The notes below the pieces were generated by a model. That model worked only from the letters and a program-made list of their open reading frames with translations, searched no databases and was not told where the DNA came from. A stretch of DNA of 64,000 nucleotides, taken from contig JAUPFV010000004.1 of NCBI GenBank assembly GCA_036936605.1, positions 120,702,852 through 120,766,851 of the forward strand, given 5' to 3'. The position numbers and the translations under genes are program-made. Below, one piece after another: positions 11,069 through 22,054 of this stretch. Source of the DNA: Limnanthes douglasii subsp. nivea (Eukaryota > Streptophyta > Magnoliopsida > Brassicales > Limnanthaceae). How positions within the stretch are numbered: the stretch's first letter is position 1; each line of letters begins with the position of its first letter.

Positions 11069-11626
11069 AATATCCTCTGCCAAAAAAACCTACAATTTAT
11101 TAAAAATGTTAGCATAGAAATTACTGAATTTCAAGAAAAAAGCAATATGTTCTTTCGAAACACCTAACATTATCTCACCTTTCGAAATAATAAAAACTAT
11201 TATTTCAACATTAGTTTCGTTATCATCTGAATTCTAACTAAACAACTACAACAAATTGTAGAAAAAAACTAAAACCAAAATTTGGTGTAGTCCAATTGTA
11301 TTTTATTTTCATTGTAGTGCAATTGTTTGATATAAGTGCCAAATAATTTTTTTACCGGAATTAGAAATAGAGGAACTTTAATAAGAATGGCGGTTTGAAA
11401 GAAAACTATAACAGATGAAGATGACAAATATGAATATAGCACAAAACCCGATCTAGATGGCAAAAATGTGGGTTATACTTACACTTAAATAAATAGGACT
11501 TCGTCATTAACGAGTAAAGACTAAACACATTGACAATTTCTAAAACATCCCTACTACTTGATAGATTTTTTACAACACTACTAAAGAGCTTTGTAAACCA
11601 TCGAACTGTTAAGAAACGATTTGACA
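11069..11626. other. downstream flank of the zinc-finger gene
   Basis: AT-rich, no coding frame. Its right part should contain the 3' untranslated region of the gene ending at 11627. A short imperfect copy of the last codons of that gene (tggtttacaaag...tttagt) recurs at about 11583-11601. A minus-strand aataaa near 11300 could serve polyadenylation, but this is weak. Confidence 0.4.
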
Positions 11627-13241
11627 CTAAATAACTTTGTAAACCACCACAAAACATGGAAGAATAGCTCTTGAATTTGAAACAAAAATCTCCTCAAAGT
11701 TCGAGTAAGCGCCACCATATCCCGATATAGAATCATACAACCCAGCTGTTTGTGGAACATCCTCCTCCACCGCCGACAACACTCTACCTGCAATCACACG
11801 GCACACAACCATTGCTCTTCTGGTATTCGGACATGTTAACGAATCATGTGCTCTAACACTGCTTGAGGCCGTGCACACTCCCTTATACCTGTCTCTGATA
11901 TCTGTTTTAAAACCGTGTCTAATGATTGTGCATATTCCACATTTTGGAATCAAACCGCATAAATTAGAAGAGCCACCGGAACCAAGGGCGCAAGCGATTG
12001 TCGTACAATGGAAACGTAGTAGCTCGTTTCCATCCGCTGCACATCTAGGATTCCTTTTCGGGCTAAGGACTGCACGGATTTTTACTGAATCACGACAGTT
12101 TTCGAAGCGTTGGATGGTTCTTTGAGTGTTGTGGATTTTTAGTATCCGTTCGATTTTGCATATCGGGCTATCTTTTTTAAACCAGCTTGAATTAAAAATC
12201 ATCTCTATGATATTTCGACTTGAATCCTCTAGACCGAGCTCGGACACTAAAAGAAAAAGAAACAGTTATTGATTCGAGTCGCATCAATTTGTTACAGCTA
12301 CCATGTTTTCAGATTCGTCTATTTAACTATTATCACGTAATGTTGGTACATTTTGATTAATCTGTAAAGACTAAAAACAATCATTAGTTACCGGAATGGG
12401 TACCGTACCGGTGTTATTCGAGTGACCACGGTAAATACAAACATCAACAAAAATTAACTGTTTTGATAGAAATTAACTATAAAAGGATCCATTCGGATCA
12501 CTAATGGTTCTTAACCGATCTATAAACATTTACCTCTCAAGATAACACTAAATTCCAATCAAATTTGTTCATAATTTACCAGAAATATATAGACTAATTG
12601 TCATTGGAAGCCAAATATATATATACAACATACCTGCATGACCGATTACTTGATGAAGTTCCAAGTTGTCGGATTTAGAGAAAACCTCTCCGCATAAAGA
12701 ACAAGAATATAGTTTCGGACCCGATTGATACCTGAAATTATCGAAACATGAATCATAAATAAAAATTTGTGACACAAAAATTATATATAAAAAAAAACAA
12801 TGAATTTCACCTGCTTGGATCAACGATCGTGTGACACTCATCGCAACCAGACAACTTTCTAAACTGCATGACTCTGGAGGACGAGGACGACGTGTAACGC
12901 CCACAGTCGCTAGATCTGGTCGACCCAGATGAGGAAACATGTTTCCGGGTCAATAACTCAGTCTCTTGACCCACTTTGGGTGAGTTATCAGACCGGTGAA
13001 CGACTCTTGTGTTTCCATGAGCAACGTTACATATGTTGGTGCAGGGGAAGCTGATTAATGGTTTATTCGAGGAAGATGACGATGATGACGACAAGGGTGG
13101 ATGATTATGATTAGGATTTTTTGATGGGTGGTGGATTCTTGATTTGAACATGTTCTTGATTTGGTCCATCATCAAGAGAAATTCTTGGGTTTTTGTTTTC
13201 TTTTTTGGTTTTGGGTTTACTGGTTCTTGTAATAAAGCCAT
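11627..13241 (-). CDS. plant C2H2 zinc-finger protein with PARP-like C-terminal domain, 3 exons, 382 aa
   Basis: Exons: 13241-12811, 12731-12634, 12246-11627. Introns at 12810-12732 and 12633-12247 have GT...AG borders, and phases join correctly (431+98+620 nt = 383 codons including the TAG). Exon 1 encodes a basic, Ser-rich N-terminus (MALLQEPVNPKPKKKTK) with low-complexity serines. Exon 2 carries the C2H2 finger (CSLCGEVFSKSDNLELH then H four residues on). Exon 3 begins with VSELGLEDSSRNI and has RCAADGNELLRF, CGICTIIRHGF, RRAMVVCRVIAGRV and ends AILPCFVVVYKVI. This architecture matches the Arabidopsis At4g27240/At5g54630/At1g75710 group, whose C-terminal half is described as having a PARP-catalytic-like fold; activity there is not established. 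Start chosen at 13241 because the upstream in-frame ATG (13280) is only about 20 bp from the TATA box. All features look intact, so this is probably a working gene. Confidence 0.9.
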
Positions 13242-13298
13242 GATAGAAATTTGAAACAAATGTATGAGGAGGACGGTCATGAAGAACTTCCTCTCTAC

Positions 13299-13306
13299 TT
13301 ATATAG
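13299..13306 (-). promoter_or_regulatory. TATA box of the zinc-finger gene
   Basis: The minus strand reads ctatataagt here. With a start site about 30 bp downstream (near 13270), the first ATG in the transcript would be 13241, leaving a short leader of about 30 nt. Confidence 0.65.
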
Positions 13307-13380
13307 AGTGAACCCATTAGATCTAGTCGGTAGTACACCAAATTAATAGTAGAGATTAAGACTAATCAAATCTAGGTACG

Positions 13381-14573
13381 TTCGTTTTTCTAATCATTTT
13401 TAGTTTACTAGTTTCGGAAAAAAACAAATTGCATACGTATAGACATGTAACTTTTCAGTTTCATTGTCTGAATTATTAATTTTTCTCTTTCTTCATATGT
13501 GTTCGGTGAGTGTCCAAAATAGATCCAAATAAGTATCGTATCGAACTTTTCTAAGTCCATAATAAATAGTATAGTTTAAAATTCGAGTACTACTGTTTTA
13601 TTGTTTTTTATGAATCATTTTTAAAAAATCATTTTTTACTTTTTTATTTTTTTTAGTTGTATCAAACTATTTTCTTACATTTTGTTGTCGATGTAAATGT
13701 TACACCGATAGCGTAACCATAGGACACTGTCAGTATTGTGTCAATCTTGTTTTTATCGATGGATAATACTCTATGATTAGATGCACGCTGCCTGCATGTT
13801 GGCCTATCGAGCGAGAATAATCGGTTATTATAAGGACCTCTCAAAATTCATCGTAATATACTGAAACTAATATTTAAACACAAATCAAATATACTAAGAC
13901 TAGTATATAATTCCAAATTCGAATTTAACTCATTTTTCAATCTAAATAAAAATCTAGCAAAAACCAACACAAAATTGAAAAACAAAATTAAATTATTAAA
14001 AAGAAGATAAAAGAAAAAGATGCGTTTTTTTTACAAGTAATAAGAGATTAAGTCGATAAGATAAACTTCTATGAATTTGTGTTTTTGAAATATTGGAGAA
14101 AGAATATGAAGTTTGAGAGGGAGTTAGGCTAAATTGAATTTGAGATGACTTATATTTTTATTTCCGAGAATCTAAAATTTTGAAGGTAAGTTTTTAAATA
14201 ATTTAAAATAACTTATAATTTTTTAAAATGAATTTAATTTTAAACAATTTAAAATTTTAAGACGCAGTTTGACCCTTAAAATTATACATACATATTATTA
14301 ATAATAAATAGTTTTCACTAATTTAATAAGTTTGTTTTTATTTAAAATTATAAGATGTATACAATTATTACAAACAACAAAAACAACTTGAAATTTTATA
14401 ATAAATATGGTGGATTATAAACCAATATAAATTCGTTATAAACAAATTATCTTAAATTTTTATTAAATGCAATTAAAGTTTTAACTTTTAATATATTTTA
14501 TCTCAATGGAATTTTTTTATATTTTATTAATAAAACTATACTCACTATATCTAACGCCGGATTTCTTTGAGTG
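13381..14573. other. AT-rich intergenic spacer
   Basis: No coding frame, RNA gene or element end was recognised. It includes the upstream region of the zinc-finger gene and runs to the first LTR of E2. Confidence 0.5.
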
Positions 14574-14942
14574 CGATAGTCAGTCAGAGAGTCAGATTTA
14601 TTCGAGGGCAATCTAGACCTAAGATAAATTTTGTATCTTCACTGTTCGTTTAACTTTTGACTAAGTTGATTGACAGATGCAGTTGTGCGCTTGACATATC
14701 ATCAATAAATGGGCTTTTGCTCCATAAGATTGGCCCATGCATTTGACCCGACCATATAGGCCCATCAACCCAAAATCAGCTTATAAAAGCTTTGACACAT
14801 ATGCATTTAAGCGGGTTGTGATTTTATCTCTCTACACATTAAATACAAACACCTCAATTATCTCTCTATCTTCGATCTTACATTTAATATATCACCTAAA
14901 TACTTACCAAAAATACCTCCTGACCAAGTTTTAACCTTACCA
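14574..14942 (+). repeat. E2 5' LTR
   Basis: It aligns with 25400-25740 (shared: ataagataaattttgtatct, aaaatcagcttataaaagct, tttaatatatcacctaaatac). The TATA box is at 14781-14788. The first base of the expected TG is changed and the left end carries a few extra bases. The end is placed before the primer-binding site. Confidence 0.8.
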
Positions 14943-14944
14943 GA

Positions 14945-14965
14945 TTGGTGACTACAGTGGGAGCG
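14945..14965 (+). other. E2 primer-binding site (degenerate)
   Basis: ttggtgactacagtgggagc lies two bases after the LTR. It looks like a mutated version of the tggcgcc...gtgggaa site of E1 and E3. Confidence 0.55.
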
Positions 14966-15137
14966 AAAGGTACCTGGATAGCACTATCCAGAACCTAACT
15001 TACAAATTTACCTTCGAGATTCTTTAAAACATGGATAACAACATGCAAACACATCCCTTCCTCTTGAAAATGAGGAGACCAGAGTCGAAGAGAAGTATGT
15101 GCACATGTCCATGTGAATCATGATACTGAGGAAATGA

Positions 15138-16790
15138 TTGTCAACGCAGGAAGAGCGTGATGAGTTACGAACAGAAATTGAGGCATTGAGAGCCCATATA
15201 CATGCTGAAAATGGTCTAGGGGGAAATCATCCATCAGAGTATCCCAAATTTGATGAGCCACATAATAATTCCCAACATAATCTGAAGCAAGTTCTGAATG
15301 ACCAATCTCTTAAAGCCTACCAAAAATCTAAAAATGAACATCGGGTTAAACATTGTTCAGGCCCATCAGATTTTGTTGAAGGCTCAACAACAGAAGCAGA
15401 ACTATAAGTTTTCTCTTCATCTTCAAGTAGTGATCATGGTCATAAGAAGAAAAAAAGGAAGTTAGCCAAAAAACATTCGAAAAAAATAATAGATCAAGTA
15501 ACTATAATTCTTTAGGAAAGAAAAGGATCGAAAGGGTAAAGGAAAAATAAAAAAGTATGATAGAAAGATGAAAGGGTTAGTAGATCAGAGCATAGATCAC
15601 TTGTTAAAAAAAGGGAAGCTAGCCAAAAAACATTCGAAAAAAATCATAGATCAAGTAACCAGAATTCTTTAGGAAAGAAAGGGACCGAAAGGGTAAAGGA
15701 AATATGAAAAAGTATGATGGAAATATGAAAGGGTCATTAGATCATAGCATAGATCACTTGTTAAATGATCAATTGGCTGTGCAATTTGAGCCAGAGATTT
15801 TTTTCCACTCCCAATGAGGATCACATGTTTAGCCAAGGACATAATTGGAGACAATTGTCGTTGTCTTCAAAAATTCTCTCTGAAAATCTACCTAAGAGTT
15901 TTGGCAGTTCGAAAATTAAGAAATATGATGGGAACATCTATCTCGAGAAATTTAAGAATTTCATGATTAGCTTTGATGATTATGATAAGATATTGTGCAG
16001 ATCTTTCTCTGAAAACTTTAAAGGTAGTGCCTAGAAGTGGTATAACAGATTATCGCAGGGATCAATAAATAATTTAACATGTTTTAGATGGCATTTCGAA
16101 GACAGTTTGTGGGAAGTAAAGAACTTAAAGGGAATGCAAATATGATAATCCATTGTTAGAAATATCCAGATGAATCTTTACAAGATTACAACAACCATTT
16201 TATGAACACTAAAGATGGGTTGGCAGAATATTCCGAATAGGTGGCCATAACTTCACTTCGAAAAGGGTTGTTAGCTGGCGAATTGGCTGATTCGGTAACT
16301 AAAAAAAAGACAATGACTTGGATGGCTTGTTAAACCAGGTCGGAAAGAAAATCAATGTGAAGGAAACCACGAGACTGATATAGCCTCATCAGTCCAGACC
16401 TACCCCTTCAGCCCCTATCACACAAGCTAGTTGCCGACCATAGGCTACAATTAGCAATCGTCCGACGGAATCCATGAAGGGTTCTCATCGGCCAAAACAA
16501 AGCCAGTCTAATCAGGGTAAAAAATCTAAGACAAGAGGGAATTAATGGGTCCAGCCTGGTTATTTTCCAGAACTAATTTAGATTGTGACTTTCATTTATG
16601 ATAGGGCCAAAAATATCGTATAATTATGAAGACATTCACATATCCAAACTTCTAGAGAAAATTTAAACACAAGGTTCTGAAAATATCACAATGATATGGG
16701 ACATGACACTAAGGATTGTATTGCTCTAAAATCGGAGATACAATTGTTAATCGAAAATGCAAATTAACTACTTTCGTAAAGTCACAAGGG
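15138..16790 (+). pseudogene. E2 gag
   Basis: An N-terminal charged part (15138-15407) is followed by a linker and a gag core at about 15880-16360. The core has KKYDGNIYLEKFKNFMISFD, RSFSENFKGSA, a stop where Trp is expected, then KWYNRL. A nucleocapsid-like segment with a HDTKDC motif lies near 16690-16750. Many stops. A 157-bp tandem duplication lies in the linker. Confidence 0.75.
15464..15777. repeat. 157-bp tandem duplication in E2 gag linker
   Basis: The word agccaaaaaacattcgaaaa starts at 15464 and again at 15621, and the similarity continues through tagatcacttgttaaa. Both copies carry stops, so a coding role is lost or never existed. Confidence 0.85.
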
Positions 16791-17049
16791 AGTAATAGGT
16801 AAATGAGCAACAAGCCATAGCTAAGTACAAGTGGGGCTCATGTTACATCACCGGGCGTCCAAAAGAAAAATATGGAAGTTTCCTAAAAAGAGAGTACAAT
16901 GGTGATTATTGAGAAATTCTATTTGGAGTCAGAGTACTTGGATCCTGATCCAGATCGTGGTCGAGTTTATGTAGTGGCAGAAAATACTAGAAAGGTTTCC
17001 AAACTATGTCGCTTCTTCGAATCGTTAACTACTTTTGGAAGGAAAAATG

Positions 17050-17570
17050 TCTTCACATCTCTACCAAAACCTTGCTTCTTTCATAGTATTTGATTAAGAT
17101 GACTTAATAAATATCTCAGGCCCACATGAGGATGTTGTGGTGATAGCATCCATTGAGGGCACAAAGATCCGAAGAATTTTGATTGACACAAGTATCTCAG
17201 CTAATATCTTATTTTCATTTATCTATTGACAAATGAAGAACTCATCACTCATACTCCGATCAAACAGAACCATAGTGGAGTTTATGGTTAATTCCACTGA
17301 TGTTATTGGGGAGTTCAAAGAGGAGGCCATTCTTGGAATATAACCATTTAAGAAAATGATTAGAGTATTGTTTGTGGTGGTAGAATGCCCGACATATTAT
17401 AACACCATATTTGGTAGATATTGGCTATCAAAGATGCATGCGGTTGTCTCAAAAGTTCACCGATGTTTGAAATACTCAGTTGGAGGTCAAGTAGGGGTTG
17501 TTCGGGGAAGGCCAAAAAGTAGCTAAGGAGTGTTATGTCATTGCTCTTGCTCCAAATTCATTGGAGAATG
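17050..17570 (+). pseudogene. E2 aspartic protease remnant
   Basis: Homology to the E1 protease: EGTKIRRILID then TSISANILF, where the active-site DTGSS has become DTSIS; then SLLDVIGEF-like and YNTIFGRYWLSKMHAVVS. Catalytic motif destroyed and several stops present. Confidence 0.7.
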
Positions 17571-17729
17571 TAACAGAGAAAAAAGGAATAGCAATTAATT
17601 GAGTCCTCCTCAGATCCGAGAAAAATATATTATCCAAGAGAGACTCATAGTATTGTTATCCTAACTGAAGAGGTCGATGTGCACAGTTTAGCATATGAGA
17701 AAAATGTTAGAATTAGAGATATATTGTTA

Positions 17730-18990
17730 TCATAGCTAAAAGAGAAATTTTCGTAGTTTTTATCTGAAAATTTACATGTATTTTCATGGTGCAATGAAGA
17801 TGTGACTGGGGTACCAACTAGTGTTATTTGTCATAAGTTATATGTGCGATCCGACATGGGCCTAATAATCCAACAAAGGAGATATTTTTCCAAAGAAAAA
17901 TATGAAGCCATTGTTAAAGAGGTGGATAGATTGACTAAGGTGGGACATATTCAAGAATCCCAGTATCCACTATGGACATCAAATCCGATACTTGTAAATA
18001 AGAATAATGTGAATGTCAAATGTGTATCGATTTCAGAGATCTCAATAGAGCATGTTCCAAAGATCTTTCATGAGTTCTTTGAATAGATCAATTAGTGAAT
18101 TATACTTCGGGAAATAACTTGCTATCTTTTATGGATTCCTTTGCTGGATACAATCAGATACACATGGATTTGAATAGCTAGGATCATACTATTTTTATCA
18201 CTAACAAAGGGGCTTCACTATTAAAAGGCAATGTCATTCGGCATGAAGAATGTTGGGACTACTTACAAACGTCTAATAATAAATCATTTACCAATCAGAT
18301 TTGGAGGAATATAGAAGTTTACATTGATGAAATTATGGCAAAAACCCCAATATATGATGAGTATTTACTCTATCTCAAAGAAACTTTCTCTAATTTGGAT
18401 GTCATTAATCTAAAGTTGAATCCAGAAAAGTGTACCTTTAGGGTATGATCTGATTTTTTTTGGGGTACATCATTATTGAACCAGAGATCCAAGATGACCG
18501 AGCATAATTAGATGCATTTTTTACTATGGACCCTCCTCAAACCACCAAAGAAGTTAAAATATTGAATGGAAGGTTGGAAAACGTGAATGGGTTTATTTCG
18601 AGATCATCTGATAAATGTGTAGTTAGTCCAAGTATTAAGAAATGCCTAAGAATTCAACTCGTCACCAAATTGTGATAAGGCATTCCTAGAAATCAAGAAA
18701 CATTTATCTTAGCCTAAAACTTCGTTTAAACCAGGAAACAGAGAAAGACTATACGTGTATACATCGGTATCAGATTATATAGTGAGTGTGATGCTGGTTT
18801 GGGAGGTTGACAATCATCCTCACCTAGTTTATTATGTTAGAAAGCGTTTATTAGATGTTGAGAAAAGATACTTCAAGTTGGAAAAGTTGGCCTTAGCCTT
18901 GGTAATATCAGTTAAGAAAGTGATACCTTATTTTCAAGCGCATTCCATCACAGTTTGAACTTCCTTCCACTTAAAAAATTACTACAAAAA
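17730..18990 (+). pseudogene. E2 reverse transcriptase and first RNase H
   Basis: ESQYPLWTSNPILV, SFMDSFAGYNQIHMDL and the catalytic box VYIDEIM (canonical YIDD, last Asp replaced by Glu) are visible in shifting frames. RNase H follows at 18755-18958 with YYVRKRLLDVEKRYFKLEKL. Inactive relic. Confidence 0.8.
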
Positions 18991-19023
18991 CTAGATATAT
19001 TGGGTTGAATGACCAAATGATCT

Positions 19024-19520
19024 ATGGAATTAGGAGACTATGATATTGAACTTTATCCTCGAACAATAATAAAAGATCAGGTTGTAGCAGACTCCTTAGT
19101 TGAGTTCCATTCAGAGAGACCCTATGAAGAATCTTATATCCACAAGCATGGTAAAGAATGGGTAATTCAAATAGATAGAGGGTCTAGCATAATGGGCTGC
19201 GGGCATGAATCTGTTTGCTTTACCCTTTTGGAGATTCAACGTACCAAGTTGTACGGATTGGTTTTAAAACATCAAACAATGAAGCAGAATATGAAGCAAC
19301 TATAACAGGTTTGAGGCTTGCTCAAATATGTGGTGCCAAAAGAATCTGATTGCTGAGTGATTTGCACCTGCTCATACATCAAGCGAAATAACAAACCAAA
19401 ACAAGAAAAGAATAGTTTATGAAATATTTACAAGCTTTGAAAAACATTTATTCCTGCTTTAAATATGAACATTTTCCAAGATAAAAAAAAAATTGATGGA
19501 TGACTCTTTAGCACTGTTGC
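19024..19520 (+). pseudogene. E2 second RNase H
   Basis: VVADSLVEFHSERP links to a damaged archaeal-type RNase H: SNNEAEYEATITGLRLAQIC is split across frames at about 19270-19330, and LLSDLHLLIH follows. It occupies the same position as in E1 and E3. Confidence 0.7.
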
Positions 19521-19689
19521 TTATTCTGAGGCACACCCTTGAATTTCGGTATAAGAGTGACCTTCAATTACAACAACCCTTGAAATGGAAATTAAAAATG
19601 ATTTCCAAATATCAGCCATGGTCATCCAAGACTTGAGGCATGGTATCAAAGAGTTTATAACAAAATGAAACCTTCCCGAAAACAAAATC

Positions 19690-21240
19690 CTAGCTAATAA
19701 GCTACAGTTTAAAGCACACGGGTTTTTAATGTTAATAGGGATCCTCTATAAAAGATCTTTTAGTAAGAATTTGTTGCGTTGCCTTAGATCTGATGAGTCC
19801 CAAATTCTTTTATCAGAGTTACATGGAGGGGAAAGGTCTTCCCTTTGTGGCTACAATGCTTTTACTAGAAGGGTCTTATTAGCGGGTTATTATTGGCCTT
19901 CTATCATGATAGACACTAAAGAATTAGTTAGAAGATGTGATCTTTGTCAAAGATATGGAAATGATATACATGTACCGATAATACCTATGGAGTCAATGAT
20001 CAAAACATTACCTTTTGATATGTGGGGGCTTGATTTAGTTGGACACCTTCTAATGGCTTCTGGAGGGTGTCGAACCATTATCTTTACAATTGATTATTTT
20101 TAGAAATGGATAGAAGCTGCACCCCTCTCCAGAATAACTTCTAAAGCGGTAATCAATTTTATCTTTTCTATATTTGTTGCAGGTTCAAAATTCTTAGCCG
20201 TATTACTATAGATAATGGCCCTCATCCCTCAATTTGACAACATCCATATAGATATTTTATGTGGATCGAGACGAATTCACCATTGTTTCTTCTTGCCTTT
20301 TCAACCCTAAGCCTGATAAAGGAAGATTAAAGATCTATGAAAGATAAGTGTGTTTTATTGATAAAGAAAGTTTCTTATGAGAAATTGTCAATTATGTAAA
20401 TAAAAAGGATTAATGTAAAGCAAACAATAGACTTGAAGATATGACCACAATTATGAAATTATTAAACTTGTGAGACCTACTATTTGTATTATAAATAAAC
20501 TCTCCTCTTTTAGGAAATGGGTGATTGATTAATGATTAATCTATTATTACACTAACTCTCTCTCTCTAGAAATACATATTTCTCTCTCTAAAATATTTTC
20601 TAAGTAGTCTGAACAACACTTTAGTCCTCTAAATATAGTTTAATACAGAAAACCTCCTCCAAATATTTATGGAGCGATCAAAGCCAATGGACAAATAAAT
20701 ATGGCAAACATAACCATATTAATGGGTCTAAAAAATAATTTACAAGGAGCAACTGGTAAATGACATAATTACCTACAAGAAGTGATGTGGGCTTATCACA
20801 CTACTCTACATACTGCCACACAAGAATATTTTTTTACCTTGGTCTATGGAATAAATGTAATATCACCAATAGAAGCTATTCTTTTTTCCTTTAGGGTTCA
20901 AAACTATTCTGAAGAGAAGAATGAAGTTATGGTAAGAGATCCGCTAGACTTGATCGAAGAAAATAGAATTAAGGCTCGTTTAAGAATGACACATTATCAA
21001 GGTTTAATGAGGAGTATATATGCGTCTCGAGTACAAAGAAGAGACTTCCAAGTGGGCGACAAGGTTTTTAGAAACATTTTTTTGCACACCAAATACCAAA
21101 AGTTTGGGAAGTTGGCTCCGAATTGGGAAGGATGATACATTGTGTGAAAGATCAAATAAGAAATATATCGATTAGTTGACCAAGAAGCAGTCTTTTGAGG
21201 CACCCTTGGAATATCGAACATTGAAGGTTATATCTTGAGT
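19690..21240 (+). pseudogene. E2 integrase, interrupted by a solo LTR
   Basis: The frame at 19729-20103 has ELHGGERSSLCGY (second zinc His lost), CDLCQRYGND and WGLDLVGHL with the first catalytic Asp. After ITIDNG (about 20205) the sequence degenerates and is split by the solo LTR at 20314-20680. It resumes with VMWAYHTTLHTATQEYFFTL (20782) and ends with FQVGDKVFRNIF and LAPNWEG. Confidence 0.8.
20314..20680 (+). mobile_element. 367-bp solo LTR inside E2 integrase
   Basis: It starts tgataaagg, ends gagcgatca (TG...CA) and is flanked by a perfect 5-bp repeat aagcc (20309-20313 and 20681-20685). Start, TATA context (ttgtattataaataaac) and repeated ctctctctct leader resemble the E3 LTR, so it likely derives from an E3-related family by recombination between two LTRs. 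Confidence 0.88.
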
Positions 21241-21375
21241 AAAAATGTAGTATAAATATTTACTTTGTTTTTTATTCAATATAAATATTTGGGGGCATAC
21301 TATTTCCTACTCTAATGATGTGGAGAGATTTTAATGAGGTATCTGAATCGTTATTAATCCATCATCTTTGCATTT

Positions 21376-21800
21376 AAGAATGTGTATGTTAAGTTTTTAT
21401 TTCCTTCGAATGGATTACCTTCAAATGATCTGTGTATGTTTAGTTTTTATTGCATTTGAATGGACTACTTTCGAATGACCAGTGTATATTAAGTTTTCAT
21501 TACCTTTGAATGGATTTCCTTTGAATGAACTGTGTATGTTGAGTTTTTATTGCCTTCTAATGTCATATGTATGTTAAGTTTTTATTGTCTTCGAATGAAT
21601 TACCTTAGAATTACCTATGTATGCTAAGTTTTTATTTTCTTTGAATGGATTACCTTTAAACGACCTTGGTATGTTAATTTTTATTTCCTTTTAATATTTT
21701 TTGTATGTTAACTTTTTATTGCCTTCGAATGAATTGCATTCGAATGGCTTGTGTATGTTAACTTGTTATTGTCTTTGAATGGATTACCTTTGAATGACTT
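21376..21800. repeat. about 50-53-bp tandem array in E2
   Basis: The word tgtatgttaagtttttatt followed by ccttcgaatggattacc recurs at about 21380, 21433, 21483, 21533 and onward, roughly 8-9 degenerate copies. It is placed directly after the end of pol, as in E1 and E3. Confidence 0.85.
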
Positions 21801-22054
21801 GTTTCAAGTTTAACTATCTTGGGATACATTTGAATATGAAATAAGATAAGTATGTATAAATAAATAACCCAAGTTGATATAGTATAAAATGCCTTGGGTA
21901 ACTCAAGGACTTAACAAAACCCGAGGAGAAAGATTACAAAAATGCCTTTGACATGCCAAGGACTTGAAACTAGAAAAATCCGATTTAAGAAACAAAATGC
22001 CTTGTATGCGAAAAGAGCTTGCACAAAAATAACTATATAGAAAACTACTATACT

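Noticed and set aside
13240..13280. Upstream ATG (13280) as the start of the zinc-finger gene
   Set aside because: It lies about 20 bp from the TATA box, so it would fall at or before the transcription start; 13241 is more likely.
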